This document shows, piece by piece, positions 1 to 12,285 of a DNA stretch of 64,000 nucleotides. Both the position numbers and the translations under genes were made by a program. Position 1 is the stretch's first letter; the number at the start of each line of letters is the position of its first letter. The notes beneath the pieces are model-generated. The model had not been told where the DNA came from and searched no databases. It worked only from the letters and a program-made list of their open reading frames with translations. This DNA is from Tubiluchus corallicola (lineage: Eukaryota > Priapulida > Priapulimorpha > Priapulimorphida > Tubiluchidae). The stretch spans positions 62,001 to 126,000 of the forward strand of contig JAQGDQ010000219.1 of assembly GCA_030141605.1 (NCBI GenBank). The letters are read 5' to 3'.

Positions 1-1586
1 TTGAAGGCTTAAGATTTGTTACTGAATTAAAACCTAAGTAAATCGAAAGTTCAGGTAACACAGTACATCTGTGAAACTCTGCGATGGAAAAATAGACAAG
101 CTGGATTCAAACACATCCCATTACCGTATGAGCATTATTGTCAGATGTCACTTCTGGCAACTGCACAAGATGTCCTGGTCTAGACCATTACAATTCGGTA
201 ACACTTCACAGCCGCTACCTAAAACTTGTTGGCTAGCTGCACCTTCCAAACATCATGCAACTACACACGGGTAATAATTCAAGGCAAGCAAACAGAACAA
301 CTGAAATGTGACATGGCACATACATCAACTAACCCAAAACACACCATGCAAAGGCTTAATTTTGTGTAGAAATGCTGTTACTATAAAACTGAAACGGAGT
401 AAAATAAAAAAAGAATTAAAAATCATTATTTCTTTATTTAGGAAGAATGTGACGGGTTCAAATTAAATAGTCGAAATCATACCATGCAAATTGCAAAGGT
501 ATCATTGTGTAGTGAAATGCACATTATTTTATAAAAAAATAAAGTAAGAATTTTACAGTTAGTTTTTTACTTATGAAAACAATAACTAAAATTTCTACCC
601 TATACTCGTACAATTTACTGGTTATTGAAAAGTATTGTACACAAAAAAAAACAATTTCGCAACCCTGTTGCTCACAAACTTTTTGTTTCCAAGTAAACCT
701 TTGTTTATGGGTTTCTGTGAATATTTCCTCTTCACAAGTATAATTACACTAGAAAGCATTCACATAATATACTCTTAGATATAAATGGATTAACTACAAA
801 GGTAAAAAAAAGCAAATTTTGTATAAACCCAGACTGAAATGAAGCCTACCTTGTTTTTTCGTATTTGTGCAACTCTTCTTTGCGCTGTAGAACAGCATGT
901 GCAAATCAAAATTTCCTTTATTTAGACAGCTTTTTATTGTTAATGTATTTACATTTTTGTCACTAAGATGACATCCAAAAAATCCAAATTCCTATCCAAC
1001 TTTTTGGCAAATAAAACTTATCGAAAGACGCAACTAGTTTAGCGTTAGTAACTAGCCCAAATCATACAATACCAAAATGTATTTACCAACCAAAAGTAAT
1101 GCAGTGACTTAAATTCTGATGAAGATATGTAAAAGTACCTTTCACCAATGATTTAAATAATATGGCAATGTGTTTTGGTGCATGATTAATTCTAAGATAT
1201 GTAACTGGAAATGGACCTTTGCATTATGTTCGATCAGTTAAACAAAAGTAATGAAACTTAGAATGAAAAGTAAAACTAATCATGTACAAAGAATAAATAA
1301 GTGGATTTTTGTATAGACTTGACATATATATTTCTTGCCAGAAACTTCATTTTTGCATTCACAGAAATGCATGATAATTTAGATATGCATCATGTTTTGG
1401 TAATCTATGCGAAGTAATAAGTTAAAAAGGCTCAATGAATCCATTAAAGTGTATATACATACATATAAATTATTTACAAGTACAGTGATTACATAATATT
1501 ATGAGGTAAGATACCAGTTTTTGGGCAGTGACAAAAGGACAGGATAACTGCAAGGAGCTCCTCACTACCACCCTTCTTAACTAGCG
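1..1586. other. Downstream flank and probable 3' UTR of the UPRT homolog
   Basis: No coding exon is recognisable on either strand. The part next to 1586 is probably the 3' untranslated region of the minus-strand UPRT gene. Moving away from its stop, the first minus-strand AATAAA (written tttatt on the plus strand) that I see is at 933-938, with others near 917 and 427. The rest is AT-rich sequence without a convincing repeat. Confidence 0.4.
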
Positions 1587-4500
1587 TCAGTCAGTTCCAA
1601 AATATCTGGCTCCGAAATGATTTGGTGCATGTGGATAAACCTCTGATGTCAATATCGTCATCTCCGGGAATGTATTTATCACTGATTTAACACCTGCAAT
1701 AAAATTGTGATTACATTAAAGAAATTAAATACAATCGAAGTTTAAACCAGCCTCAGCAACTGTTGAGGGAAAACTGATTATATTTTTATCTATTATTAGC
1801 TTTTATTATCGATAAACATTTGTCGCCTACTCATTGCAAGGACACGTTTTATGCAGTTCAGCACCCAACAGGCTGGAATCCAGCACTCAACAGCAGAGCC
1901 TACTCAGTGCAGTAGTTGAAGTGGAACCTATCAAGGATATTTCTCTAAAACTGAACCAGCGGTGGTGTCTCAGCCAGGTTTATGTCTGTGTGTAGCTTCT
2001 AACGTCATGATTACACAAACACATTTAAGATTAATACTATTAAAAACAGCTGTAACTCTAATCTATAATGCAGGAGCAAAAATTTTTATGCAACAGGTAC
2101 TACTATAAACAAAGTATTAATAGATACACATGATCAACAAAAGAAAACTAACTTCATGTGAAGCAAAAATTTTTATGCAACAGGTACTACTACAAATAAA
2201 GTATTAATAGATACACATGATCAACAAAAGAAAACACACTTAATGTGAATAAATATTTCAACACAGTGAAAATTATTATTGGATTGTAATAAAATTGCAA
2301 CAACGAAAATAGACAAAATTAAAACCATGCCATATTCAGTTAAATGATTAGGATTAAAAATCTACTATAAGGGTCTACCACATTTATAGTTTTTCCCCTT
2401 AAGCTTGTAATAATGAAAACAAAGCTATGCCAACCTACCATATGGAGTACAAAAAAGATTGAGCACAATTATATTGCCTTCTGAAACGCCATGTTCTTTC
2501 AGAACATTGACAGCTTTTATCACTGTGTTGCCTGTACCTAGAAAACAAAAAAGACAAAAGCGTTCTATAAAGTAGCTATTTATGTATATGGTGCAAAAAG
2601 TACAGAATTACTATTAAATTTTCTGTATGTGAAACTGACGATTTGCTAATACTGCACAAATTACTTTTTTGTCAAAATCTGTTGTAAGTGAAAATTATAA
2701 ATGTAAATTTCCAATCTTATCAATTCGGCATCCATTCATCTCGGGAGAACATGGAACTATGCCTGGCAGATTAAAGATTCAGCTTGCGCTGGAGCATTCC
2801 TGCTGTGACTCTACACGCCAATGCAGGAATGAGAATTTTTCTTATAACTAACACTATTGGTTTTCCATGTTGTTTCATGCTGTGAGGCAAAGTTGGAGTC
2901 TCTTCTCAAGGGCACAGACCTGGAGGAGTTCCGATGGAGGATAGACTGCAGCCTAAGCAGCGGACCACTTCTTAGCATCAGAGATCAACCCAAAGGAATG
3001 GCAAAGGCCAATATAATTTGAAACTAGAGACGCCACAAGAGTTACCACGTAGGGTCTGAGATCAGCAACTGATAGCTTTGGGGCCTCCGCCTCCAGATTT
3101 TTTCTCAGACTTAACTCCCTTAGTTGTTCCCACTGATGGCTGCAGGTAGCAGAGGTTTGAAATTGGAGGTTTCTTTTCCTGGGTGTGTACACTTGTACAA
3201 TTTATATAAATCTATTATGAATAAGTTAGCAAGATACTTACTCATGATGGGATACATTAGAAGAACTTTTCGGTGTTTGATATCCTGAGGAAATTTAGCA
3301 TAGAACACTTTAGCTTCGTGAGTGTCTTCATCACTATGAATGAGTATTTTTCCGATACGTATCGATCGGCAGCATTCTCTTAATCCTTTTTCCATTGCTT
3401 CACCTACAAATAAAATCGGAAATCGAGTTTGCTCAGGAGATTTATGTAAGAGAAATTAGCTTTGTGCCTGACATGCCCAACTTTCAACAACTCATCCAGT
3501 AAAAAGAAATCTTACTACCCAAGTAAGGAGTATTGATGTCTAATGTTTTACATAATGTAATGGTAACTGTAACCTTTCCATACTGAATGAAGTTAACAAA
3601 AATGTACATGTGTATTATATTATGCGAACAATCACTGTATACGAAGTGTGACTTTACAGGTATAATCTTACTACACTGCAAAGGCCAAATAATAAATTTG
3701 GATTTGCTCTGCCTTTGAACGAATGCAGGAGTTTACTAGTGGCTTGACATTGGTTTCATTTTCGTAATTGTTTAATTGGATGCAAAATCAATTCAATAAT
3801 CAACTATAATCGGCTTTTAGCGAAATTTCGGGCATAAGTAAATTAGCAATTTCAAAATTTTTAACAAAAACAATGCTTTGAGTGTAACAGGTGTGGTACC
3901 TTAACCATTGCTGTTTTAATTACGATGTTAGTAGAAAAAGAAAAAAGTATAAAGTAACGAACAAGATTCAAATGAAATGAATTTATTTCATTAATTTGGA
4001 GTTTACAAGACATTCAACAAAACTGTCTTGTTTTTGTTTACAAATATCATGTGCTTGTGCTTACGAGAAACAGTTGCAACTAAGCAGCATTGCCAGGGTG
4101 ATAAGTTACTATGCTACAGTAGTGCCATATTGCTTGATTTCACCACATTGATGGTTATGTTTATGGAGCCGGAGTGGTGGTGACAAGCCACTGGCAAAGG
4201 AGTGGCTACATTGGTTTCCCATGCAGTATCCTTTTATTGCTGTATTACTTCTGTATGTGTTTACGTGTCTTCAGGGCAGTTGTCTTTTATTTTATAATTC
4301 TGGCTGCCCAATGTAAACAATAGATGTATTGGGAATATTATGATGATGATGATATGCCTATGTTTGTTATGCGATTTTTATGGTTTTTCCGAAAAATAGG
4401 TGCATATCGTAATGTGGTTTGCACTGCTTGGCATTATTAATATTCTTGTCATCTAGGGGAATGAATTGTGTGCGCTACAGTATATTAACCTCACTAAAAT

Positions 4501-7500
4501 AGTGAAGTTTGTGTCCATTTGTACATGTGTGTACCAAATTGGATTACATTGAACATGTGGAAAGAAAATTCAAGTAAAGAAATTAAGTTTAACCAGTTTA
4601 TTTTCTAATCATAAATCAGATACAATAAAATGATAGTAGGAGTAAACATTTCAATATAAGCTCATGACTTCAACTTTATTATTCAGAGTAAATTTCAAAT
4701 TGGGTGTTGAAAATGTAACATTGTTAATTTAAGGTTGTGTCATTCTATTTCAGAAGGAAGTAGGCTGTTCAATTTGTCAGATAAATATTTCTACATCGTT
4801 GCCTTAATTCAGTCACAAGTTCATGTGACAGTGGCATTTGAGTTATTTTATCCTTCAACTTGGAAGTTTGAGTTTTGAGCTTCAGGTTTTTGTTTTTCTC
4901 TGCTTTTCTTTCAGCAGGGCAGTGAATGCCTCTTGGCGCGGTGCTCAGCACATGCGCGTTGCAAAGTGATATCATACTGCATGTGAAATGAGGATTTTGA
5001 GCAACTCCTACTTATTTTAATTGGCATCTTCTTAATAAGCTACTAAATAGGTTATTTTACAGTTTACTTTGTCATCTACTTTCTCCTAATTATTTTGCAG
5101 CTAACAAATAATAATAATTGTTCAAGTTTTACTAAAAATAATCGCTGGTAAATTAATTTGTTTATCGAGCATCCCAACGGCTCTCAATTGGCATGATTCT
5201 CTATCGGCGGGTTGCATAGTTAGTTTTCGTAAACAAACGTGTGCTCCCTGCGAAGGCATTATTTATTGTAGCAAAGATTAGGTGGGCTTTAAATAAGGCA
5301 AAAACACCACAATATGACATTGGTAGTGCAACCAATTAGTCATCATTTGAAAAAACTAATCGTTGACCTGAAATAAAAGCCCAAATCGATTACAAATGAT
5401 TAATCGATCCCACTACTACAGCCTACGCAAACGAAAGTGTCAAACACAGAGACGTTTAAAAAAATTCCTAGGTCCAAAAGTTAGGCGACATGCCAGACAA
5501 ATCTGCACCTTACCACTTCTCATTATGCTAACACCGCAGTTACCCTTCATGTACCGTAAACCTTCATACACAGCACCAGTTGGAGTTACAGTTGTACTTT
5601 TAGTGTATGGCAGTTGATTGAGGCCTTCCTCAACTACTAGCCTAATCTACAAAAACAAAATTAACATGAATTGCTATATAAACATATTCAAGCTTTGAAG
5701 GTACTAAGTTACTAACACATAACCAGCATGTAGTCTGCTTTTGGTGTTGCAAAAAATATACATTATTATACAGCAATTTTTATCATTGACTTCTGACCAC
5801 AACCCAGATGGGCCTTTATATTATCAGTAGACAGATGGCATTTATCCTGTATCTGGTAAGACACTTAGTACGGTTAAGTTGCTTCAATTCAACTGCTGAT
5901 TGTTTGATAGGCCGTTGATGTCCAAATCAGACAGTTTCATCAGCTAGATTGAGGGCTCACAGAATTTTATTGGCATTTTATATCAGGCCCTGTACTGCTC
6001 TGATTTTATGCGAGACCTTAAGCAAGGTTGACCATAGACCAAAAAACTTTAATTTCAGCACAGAAGATTAAGCGGTGCTAGTGTATATCCATGAAAAGAC
6101 TTCAGTTTATCACATAATGACTAATAGTGTAAATAAAAATTCTTTAAGTTTAAAATTATTCCAGGCAGTGTACTAAGCTTAATACTTGTGTGTGACTAAT
6201 CATGATCTCATAAAGCTGGAAATGTTCTATGTTCTAATTCCATTATGTATATATATATATATATGTATGTATGTATTAGAGTAGGCACCGTTTATTAGAC
6301 TCATGGTTAATAGAATCAGTCGCCTAATTGACTCAAGAACATTCGGAATAGGCCTTTCCTATTTAAATGTATAATATATTTTGCTTCATGTATTTCACTT
6401 TTGTGCGACGAAAGAGCTTTCATTAATGTTTTTGTGTAATCTTTGCTTCCCATTTGTGCACTATAATGTACATACAAACAATGATGTTAAGTACAGTATT
6501 GTTTGTAAGCAGATGCATTTATCATGATCCAATATGCTAGTGCAGCAGTTTTGCATTTAACCTGTCATCCGCTTAGTGGGCTGCGATTAACCTGGTTGTT
6601 TCTGGAAGCTAAACTGAGGCAACCGGAATTTTTGTAATTTTTCGTGTAAATAAACAGATATGCGATTTATTTTACTTTTTTATAACACCAAAATTGAATT
6701 TATTGCCGAGGCATTCATTATCAAGGCATCTAAAACAAAGAAATTTACCAGAATTTAGAAACAACATTTGTGGAATTCAGCAACAAAATGGCAGCTCCCT
6801 AATATTGACAGTTCTGTTACTACTAACATATTTGTTTGTTTATTTGTGGAGTGTAGCATAGTTTCATACCAATCAAGATATATAACTGCAAGGTAAATTG
6901 CTAAATTATCTATACAATGGTTTATCACATATCTTTTGGCTATCTAATTACTGAATTGCATTTTAAAGAGATGATGTTCTAAATTCTGGTAAATTTCTTT
7001 GTTTTAGATGCCTTGACAATGAACAGTTTGTTCGAAACCGGTCGGCAATAAATTCAATTTTGGTGTAGTTACATCTATTTGCCAAATTTAGATGATTCTA
7101 TTTTTTATTAATTCACTTCTATAAACTAGTATTCTAAAATAATTGCACATATTCTTAAATAATTAGACATTGTAATTTTGACACTAATTCACTTCTAAAA
7201 TTCATTAGAAGCCTTTTTAGTTCATGGCTGGGCTAATGAGTGACGATTCATACTTCCATAGTTAATAATGCTACACCCACTGGACGATAGATTCAGTCGG
7301 TTAATTGGGTGAAAACACTTTCATCCCAATGTGAGTCAATTAAGCGGTGCCTACTGTATTAATAGCAATAAGTATAGCACAGCAGATAAGAATAAAAACT
7401 GCACAGTTTTTGTTGTGAAAATTGTGAAATTTTTAACAATGTATGGGATATCATAGCGTTTCACTTTAGATGTGGAGGGAAATTAGATCTAACCTTTGAG

Positions 7501-10500
7501 GGCTCACAGAAATTCTCAGGTATTTTATTTGCAGTTAGAACTATGTGTTAAATATTGACAAAATTATGACGACTTCAAAAGTTTTGCAATTTTTAACGGC
7601 CATCAAAGGTCAAAGCTGGTTTCCTTCCACATCTAAAATGAAACATTATGGCATCCCCAGATGTCCCAACCTATGTTAGTAATATCACAAATTTTTCAAC
7701 AAAGTTAGTAATTTCACAAATTTTTCACAGTTTTTTCACAAATTTTTGTGCACTACCAGAATTCAGAAAATTTTAAAAGGCCATTAAAACAATTCTTAGT
7801 AAAACTTACAAGACGATCAGCATAAAAGACAAAGTCACTCCTTGTTGTATTTCTGAAAAAAATGAGACCAATACAATGACTTATTGTAAAGTGAAAAATA
7901 TTATTAATGTCAAATATGACTTAGTTTTGCTGTGAAAACTGTCTAAACTTATTTTAGAATATAGGTGTAACACAAACAGAAACACGAATATATGCAAAGC
8001 ATGCATTTGTAAGTAAATATCAGGGCCAGCTCACCCTCTTAATTTTTTAGCCATTTTTGTGTTATATTAGGTCAGAATATGGAGGTATACACTTGCCAAA
8101 AATTTAGCCACTTGGTATATTCTTTAGCCATTCTGACTAAACTTGTGGTTTTTGGCTAAAGGTTATTTAAGGTGAGCAGATCCTGAAACATAAGCAATAT
8201 TTAACATTTTCAAAATGTCCACACTAAATTGCTCAGGTTGCAGGGGTTACTTTACACACAGACTATTTCGATATAAACATTTTGGGTTATTTGGACGCAG
8301 GCACTTGGACACACAGAGCATTTTGGGCACAAGTTATTTGGACACAAGCTATTCAGATACAAGGTGTCTAGGACACAGAACATATGGACCAGGTGATTTG
8401 GATACACAGGTCAAGGTAATTTGAACACATAGGTACAAAGGTTATTTTGCACATCGGTCATCTAGACACTAGGAGTTTTGAAAAATTGTGAAATCAGCTG
8501 TTAGACTAAGCATATTCATTTTCATCTAAACTTTCTTTTCTGAGAATAGGGATAGCCGATCATGGAAAACCCCGATCCGATCCCGATTATTGCTGTCCAC
8601 CTAATCCCGATGTCTAATCACGCCCGATTGCCGATTATTCCCAATCCCAGTCCCTTTGTAAGTTACTCTATAAGATGTTACTATCTTATAGTATGAGATA
8701 TCACATGCTTACTTAAAATTAAAGTTTCATTTGTTTGCTTGTTATGATTTTAGGTTTATATCTTTTCAGTTTGACAGTTACTTGTTCTCACTAGAAGTTC
8801 TTCAGTTAACTTTAAATTAATTTATTTAACTAGAAAAGTAGCTATTTCACTAACCTACGTGTTTTTGCTGCCCTTTCTCTATACTCTTTTTCGTCTATTT
8901 ACTTCATATTTATTGTGTATAATTACAGGAGATAACAAACTAAATCTTGATTTGAATATGGGATATGCTGGTCTATTAAACGTATACTGCACTTAAAATT
9001 CTTCCTTTTTAAAAAATAAAAGGCATGCAAGTTTTTTAAAAAAGAAAAATGTTAGAGCAAGAATTATACATGAATTACAAACTAGGCCATGCAGTGTCCA
9101 AATTGGTAACTACTAGTTACAATAAACTGCTTTACTGCATCCAAAACAAAATGAACTGCAGGAAAAAGAAAAATTACTAGCGCATACGTATACTTTTTTC
9201 AGGTTTCTTGTTAACAAAATTAACAAGTTACAGAAAGATTAGTTATCGTAATTCATCTTTAAATAGTTCGTCGAAAGTCTTTTACATCTGATTTAAATAA
9301 ATATGGCCTGTAAATGTTATTATAGATACATAGGTTGTGATGATCAAAATGTTCACTGTAGTTAATTTTTATGACATAATCGCTTTAGCCTGTGGGATTG
9401 CTCTTATGTAAACATTAAACATTGCACCGTTTATGCTTTATGAATTAGAAATTTGTCTTGCTATTGCATTAGAAAGCAGATTATTTTGACTATAAACACA
9501 CTTAAAAGTAATTGAGGAATATAACTAAAAGTGAAATTTAGCATTAGATGTAATGAGTCTACTTTTTGAACGAAATCTGTCAGTTAAGTGTGTTCCAATT
9601 TTTTTACGTTACCTGATCCTGATGTAGGACAATCGGGAAGCATCTATGATCGGCCCAGATCGCCAATTGTATGACTGGGATCGGCTATCCCAGTCTGAGA
9701 AACAATAATGATCTCAAGTTGTGTAATTAAAAGTTGCCAAAGTGGAACCTGCAGTAATTTTACAGGTGTACTAAAATCGAGCGTGCAAACATGCAATTTT
9801 AAACTGCACATCTGGCACGTACTTATAGTGTGTTACTGATTTCTACAAACATACCAGAAATACTGGGCCCACTCAGTAACCAGACTGCAATTACTGATAG
9901 GGCAATTTTATAAGTTCTATGGCTACTTAAGGCTTTACCAGAGTAACTTCTTTAGTTATTATCAGATTAGTACAAATAGTTTTTATGAATGCTCCTAATA
10001 TCAAGTGGAGAAAACAACACTAAATCAGAGAAATGACCTTTAGCTTTGGGTTTCTTACTGCTCTACGTAAGCTTACGTGGGCACGTTTTACAGCATGTGT
10101 GTAGCAGCTTTAATTATACTGACATACATTGTCTTAAGAAAAAACAAAAACTGCATAAAAAGTGAATGAATGGAACCACCTATGCTGTTGAAAGACCAGT
10201 AATCCAAATACAAATGTTGTTTAGCGATATCAATTCATCTATATGAAAAAGTTAAAATGCAAACTTTATACAATTTACAGCTAAGGTAATTCCTAGGAAA
10301 GGGGTGAAAGCTGTTTCTAAGCCAAGCGCGACTGACACGCATGGCACTAGAATATGGGAATTTGAGTGAATGACCAGGAGTAATATAATTGTAAGAAGGG
10401 AAAAGCAGCAGCAGGCCACACAAATATTGAAACATGATCATATGCACTGTTCACTTTTAAAACTTCATATTTTGGTCTGTAGTTTCTGAATTTGTCATTG

Positions 10501-11984
10501 AATCTCTTAAAAGGTGATAGTCAATGCAATAAGAACAATTGGTGACCGTTAATAAAGTCACAGGAAAAAAGTCACAATTAATTTTGGCTAGTTAGGGTTA
10601 TTTCTTTTTTCCTGTGTTCATTTCCAGTGACTTTTTTACCTGGCTTTGAATAATTTATCTTTATTAATTTGTTTTCATTTTCCTTCTTTTGCATGTCCAA
10701 TGGTGCCTCTTCATAAGAAAAACTGCATAACCTACATTCTTTTTACACTTAACTACTATGTTTGGCTAAGAGAAGCACAATTATAAGCAGCATGTATACA
10801 CGTTCTAACTGGAAACAGTACATTACATAGTGTCTTTACTGCAGGACAGAATTAAGTAGCATGCCAGTACAACAGGTACAACTTTGCAAGGAGCGGAGTA
10901 TATAAATTTTTTTTGGGAGCGGAGTAGGACACTAGCCAAAGTAGGACAATTGGCGTACATGGGCTAGCCCACGTAGGACGCGTCGTACATGGGCTAGCCG
11001 AAGTAGGACGCGTTGTACATGGGCTGCCCAAGTAGGACAGTAGACACAGGTCACGAAAATAAATGGTTAACCATACTGGCAGCGTCCGTTGTCTTAATAA
11101 TAATTGAAAACACCAATAAACGTTGAATAATTTATTATAAATCTGATAAAATAAAATAATCTTATTCTGCACTAGTAGAAGGGCCAGTATTAAATTTGGC
11201 TTCGATATTAATCTTTTTGAAGTGAAATAAGCCTGCTTTTTAGGCGATTCCACCATTTGCTTAAGGTATATCATTTTTTATTTTGTCTCGCTTCACTGAC
11301 AGGTGATCCGTTTCACTACCTTTTCGACAAATAATTATTTTCTACTAAGCCAATGGGCTAGCGAGCTATGTGCCCTACATACTTTTCTCTTTAAAGCATT
11401 AGATACTTAGTTTAATGTTATGATGACATTCATGGAGCGAATAATAATGATGATATTTTTGTAAAAAGTACATTTGTAAATTGTCAAGGACTATCCATCC
11501 TTATTATGAAGTTACTTTTTCTAAAACAAATTCAGTTTTATGTTTTATTATGTTATAATTCTCGCCATGGGCTGCTCATATACGACACTGCTTTTCCGCA
11601 AATTTAGCACGTACTTTAGCGGAAGAGTCCTATTTCGGCTAGTACGTACTCCGCGCCCTACAGTATATCTCTGATTCGATTTCGATACGGATTCAACATC
11701 TTCAAATTCGGTTTCGCTCGAGTTCGAAAGTCAAAAATTCGAATCGAATTCGCTTTCTGAGACAGAATCCTCACACCTAGATTTTGTAACTTTTAGTTGC
11801 GCAACTGAAATTGCATGTGTCAACGATAACACGTTTCAACTCACTTATCACGAAGTACCGTCTGCAACTCCTTGATCTGATCATTGACTTTAATTTCTCG
11901 AAGCTGAGGTCCAAAATTATATACGAGTTCATGCTTTATATTCGTCGTTGAATATGGAGGCGACTCACTCGGACTCGAATCCAT
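1587..11984 (-). CDS. UPRT: Uracil phosphoribosyltransferase homolog, six exons, complete
   Basis: The family transfers a ribose-phosphate from PRPP to uracil in pyrimidine salvage. Exons on the minus strand are 11845-11984 (start ATG), 7810-7852, 5514-5646, 3242-3403, 2439-2537 and 1587-1693 (TGA stop). All junctions are GT-AG and the phases match exactly, giving 684 nt or 227 residues. Recognisable stretches are NDQIKELQTVLRDK in exon 1, DRLIRLVVEEGLNQLPY across exons 2-3, CGVSIMRSGEAMEKGLREC across exons 3-4, and a C-terminus ending in YFGTD. Human UPRT is longer (309 residues), mostly at the N-terminus. Two catalytic features of bacterial enzymes are altered: the PRPP loop (DPMLATGG-type) reads MYPIMSTGNTV (residues 155-165), and the uracil-binding GDAGDR-type loop near the C-terminus is shortened to HFGARY. 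Animal homologs share these changes, so enzymatic activity is uncertain. Identity is firm from family-wide similarity. Confidence 0.95.
2075..2246. repeat. Tandem direct duplication, 87-bp period
   Basis: Two adjacent copies, from about 2075 and from 2162, share the same order of words: gcaaaaatttttatgcaac, then aggtactacta, then gtattaatagatacacatg, then atcaacaaaagaaaac. They differ at only a few positions, so the duplication is fairly young. It lies in the last UPRT intron (1694-2438) and has no coding content. Confidence 0.85.
3404..5513. other. UPRT intron 3, no recognised feature
   Basis: This interval lies between UPRT exons 3 and 4 (minus-strand order). I see AT-rich sequence with short open frames only, none resembling a known protein, and no clear terminal repeats. 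Confidence 0.5.
6247..6264. repeat. TA dinucleotide microsatellite
   Basis: About nine TA units lie just left of the pogo-like element and grade into a few gtat units. Confidence 0.8.
6279..7356. mobile_element. Pogo/Tigger-type non-autonomous DNA transposon with TA target site
   Basis: The left end reads GAGTAGGCACCG followed by TTTATTAGACTCA. The right end, read inward on the minus strand, reads CAGTAGGCACCG followed by CTTAATTGACTCA. Both ends are flanked by TA (6277-6278 and 7357-7358), the usual target duplication of Tc1/mariner and pogo elements. The interior of about 1 kb has no transposase frame, and its middle is occupied by another palindromic repeat (6681-7071). The element sits in UPRT intron 2. 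The left terminal base is g instead of c, which suggests decay. Family placement rests on TIR style and TA target only. Confidence 0.7.
6681..7071. repeat. Fold-back inverted repeat nested in the pogo-like element
   Basis: The left arm (about 6681-6770) contains caccaaaattgaattta, attgccgaggcattcatt and tcaaggcatctaaaac. The right arm (about 6977-7071) contains the reverse complement, ending gcaataaattcaatttt then ggtgtag. Each arm is about 90 bp and the centre about 205 bp. The phrase gaaaccggtcggcaata occurs on the right arm only and accounts for part of the mismatch. Snap-back structure indicates a MITE-like insertion. Confidence 0.75.
7445..7657. mobile_element. MITE-like palindrome with 59-bp arms
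   Basis: The left arm 7445-7503 begins gggatatcatagcgtttcac and contains tttagatgtgga. The right arm 7599-7657, read on the minus strand, begins gggatgccataatgtttcat and contains tttagatgtgga. The arms are clearly homologous but diverged, with about 95 bp between them. I see no convincing target duplication. It lies in UPRT intron 2. Confidence 0.65.
8021..8185. mobile_element. Short MITE-like element with 15-bp imperfect terminal repeats
   Basis: The left end CAGGGCCAGCTCACC and the right end, inverted, CAGGATCTGCTCACC agree at 12 of 15 positions. Subterminal words (ttagccatttttgtg and its inverted counterpart) continue the symmetry inward. The flanking 8-mers do not match, so no target duplication is claimed. 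It lies in UPRT intron 1. Confidence 0.5.
8235..8470. repeat. Degenerate short tandem repeat of tatttggacacaag type
   Basis: A unit of roughly 17-20 bp built around ttggacaca recurs about nine times with heavy divergence (ttatttggacacaag, gcacttggacacacag, gatttggatacacagg and so on). The open frame across it merely translates the repeat. It resembles the ttgggcac minisatellite at 25213-26034 in ABCB7. Confidence 0.6.
8547..9693. mobile_element. hAT-type non-autonomous element with perfect 8-bp target duplication
   Basis: The 8-mer TCTGAGAA is present directly on both sides (8539-8546 and 9694-9701). The inner ends are inverted repeats: left TAGGGATAGCCGATC, right (inverted) CTGGGATAGCCGATC, so the ancestral end was probably CAGGGATAGCCGATC. 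Further inside, each end has several cccgat/atcggg words. An 8-bp duplication with CAGGG-type ends is the signature of hAT elements. The 1.1-kb interior has no transposase frame. It lies in UPRT intron 1. Confidence 0.85.
10585..10650. repeat. Interspersed repeat fragment, also at 53905-53965
   Basis: The words tagggttatttc, ttttttcctgtg and gacttttttacctgg recur in similar order and spacing in the kinase gene (tagggttatctcc, tttttacctgtaac, ttttttacttgtgaa at 53905-53965). Two copies in one window suggest a repeat family; its type is not clear. Confidence 0.45.
10915..11659. mobile_element. Fold-back element with subterminal tandem repeats
   Basis: The left end GGGAGCGGAGTAGGACACTA and the right end, inverted, GGGCGCGGAGTACGTACTAG are related and are followed by further matching words (gccaaagtaggac / gccgaaataggac). 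Inside the left end a unit of about 35 bp (gtaggac, gcgt, gtacatgggctagcc) repeats three times at 10945-11040. A partial extra copy of the tip, ggagcggagta, occurs at 10890. The long minus-strand open frame here translates these repeats and is not a gene. It lies in UPRT intron 1. Confidence 0.6.
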
Positions 11985-12285
11985 TTTTTCTTCAAAATAT
12001 TCTATAACTACTCTCACAAAATTTTTCTTAGTGACTCAGTTTCCCACGTTTTTGCCCTAGAGCACCGTTTAGCCGGCATTAAGGTCGAAAAAAGTAGTTC
12101 GCATAAATACGCAAAAACATTTATAATAAAAAAATGGGCGATTTAATACAACTTAAATATTGCAAACTACTTTTCGCTGCTTTGCGTTAAAAGCTCAAAA
12201 ATAAAGATTGCTCGTTTTCATTATTATAACAAATAATTAATTGCAGATCATTTCGCGCGTCACTCAGCAAACCGGCACTGCAAAT
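11985..12285. promoter_or_regulatory. Putative bidirectional promoter between UPRT and ABCB7
   Basis: UPRT is transcribed leftward from 11984, and the best candidate ABCB7 start region lies to the right at about 12286, so only about 300 bp separates the divergent genes. The interval has no TATA box in a convincing position. It carries a local CG-richer patch (tttcgcgcgtcactcag) and an AATATGGCGAC word at 12284 resembling the YY1-type motif that often overlaps start codons of TATA-less housekeeping genes. The promoter role is inferred from position. Confidence 0.5.

Noticed and set aside
10852-11274. 140-codon minus-strand open frame with repeated SPCTTRPT units
   Set aside because: The repeats are the 35-bp tandem units of the fold-back element read as protein; it lies inside a UPRT intron.
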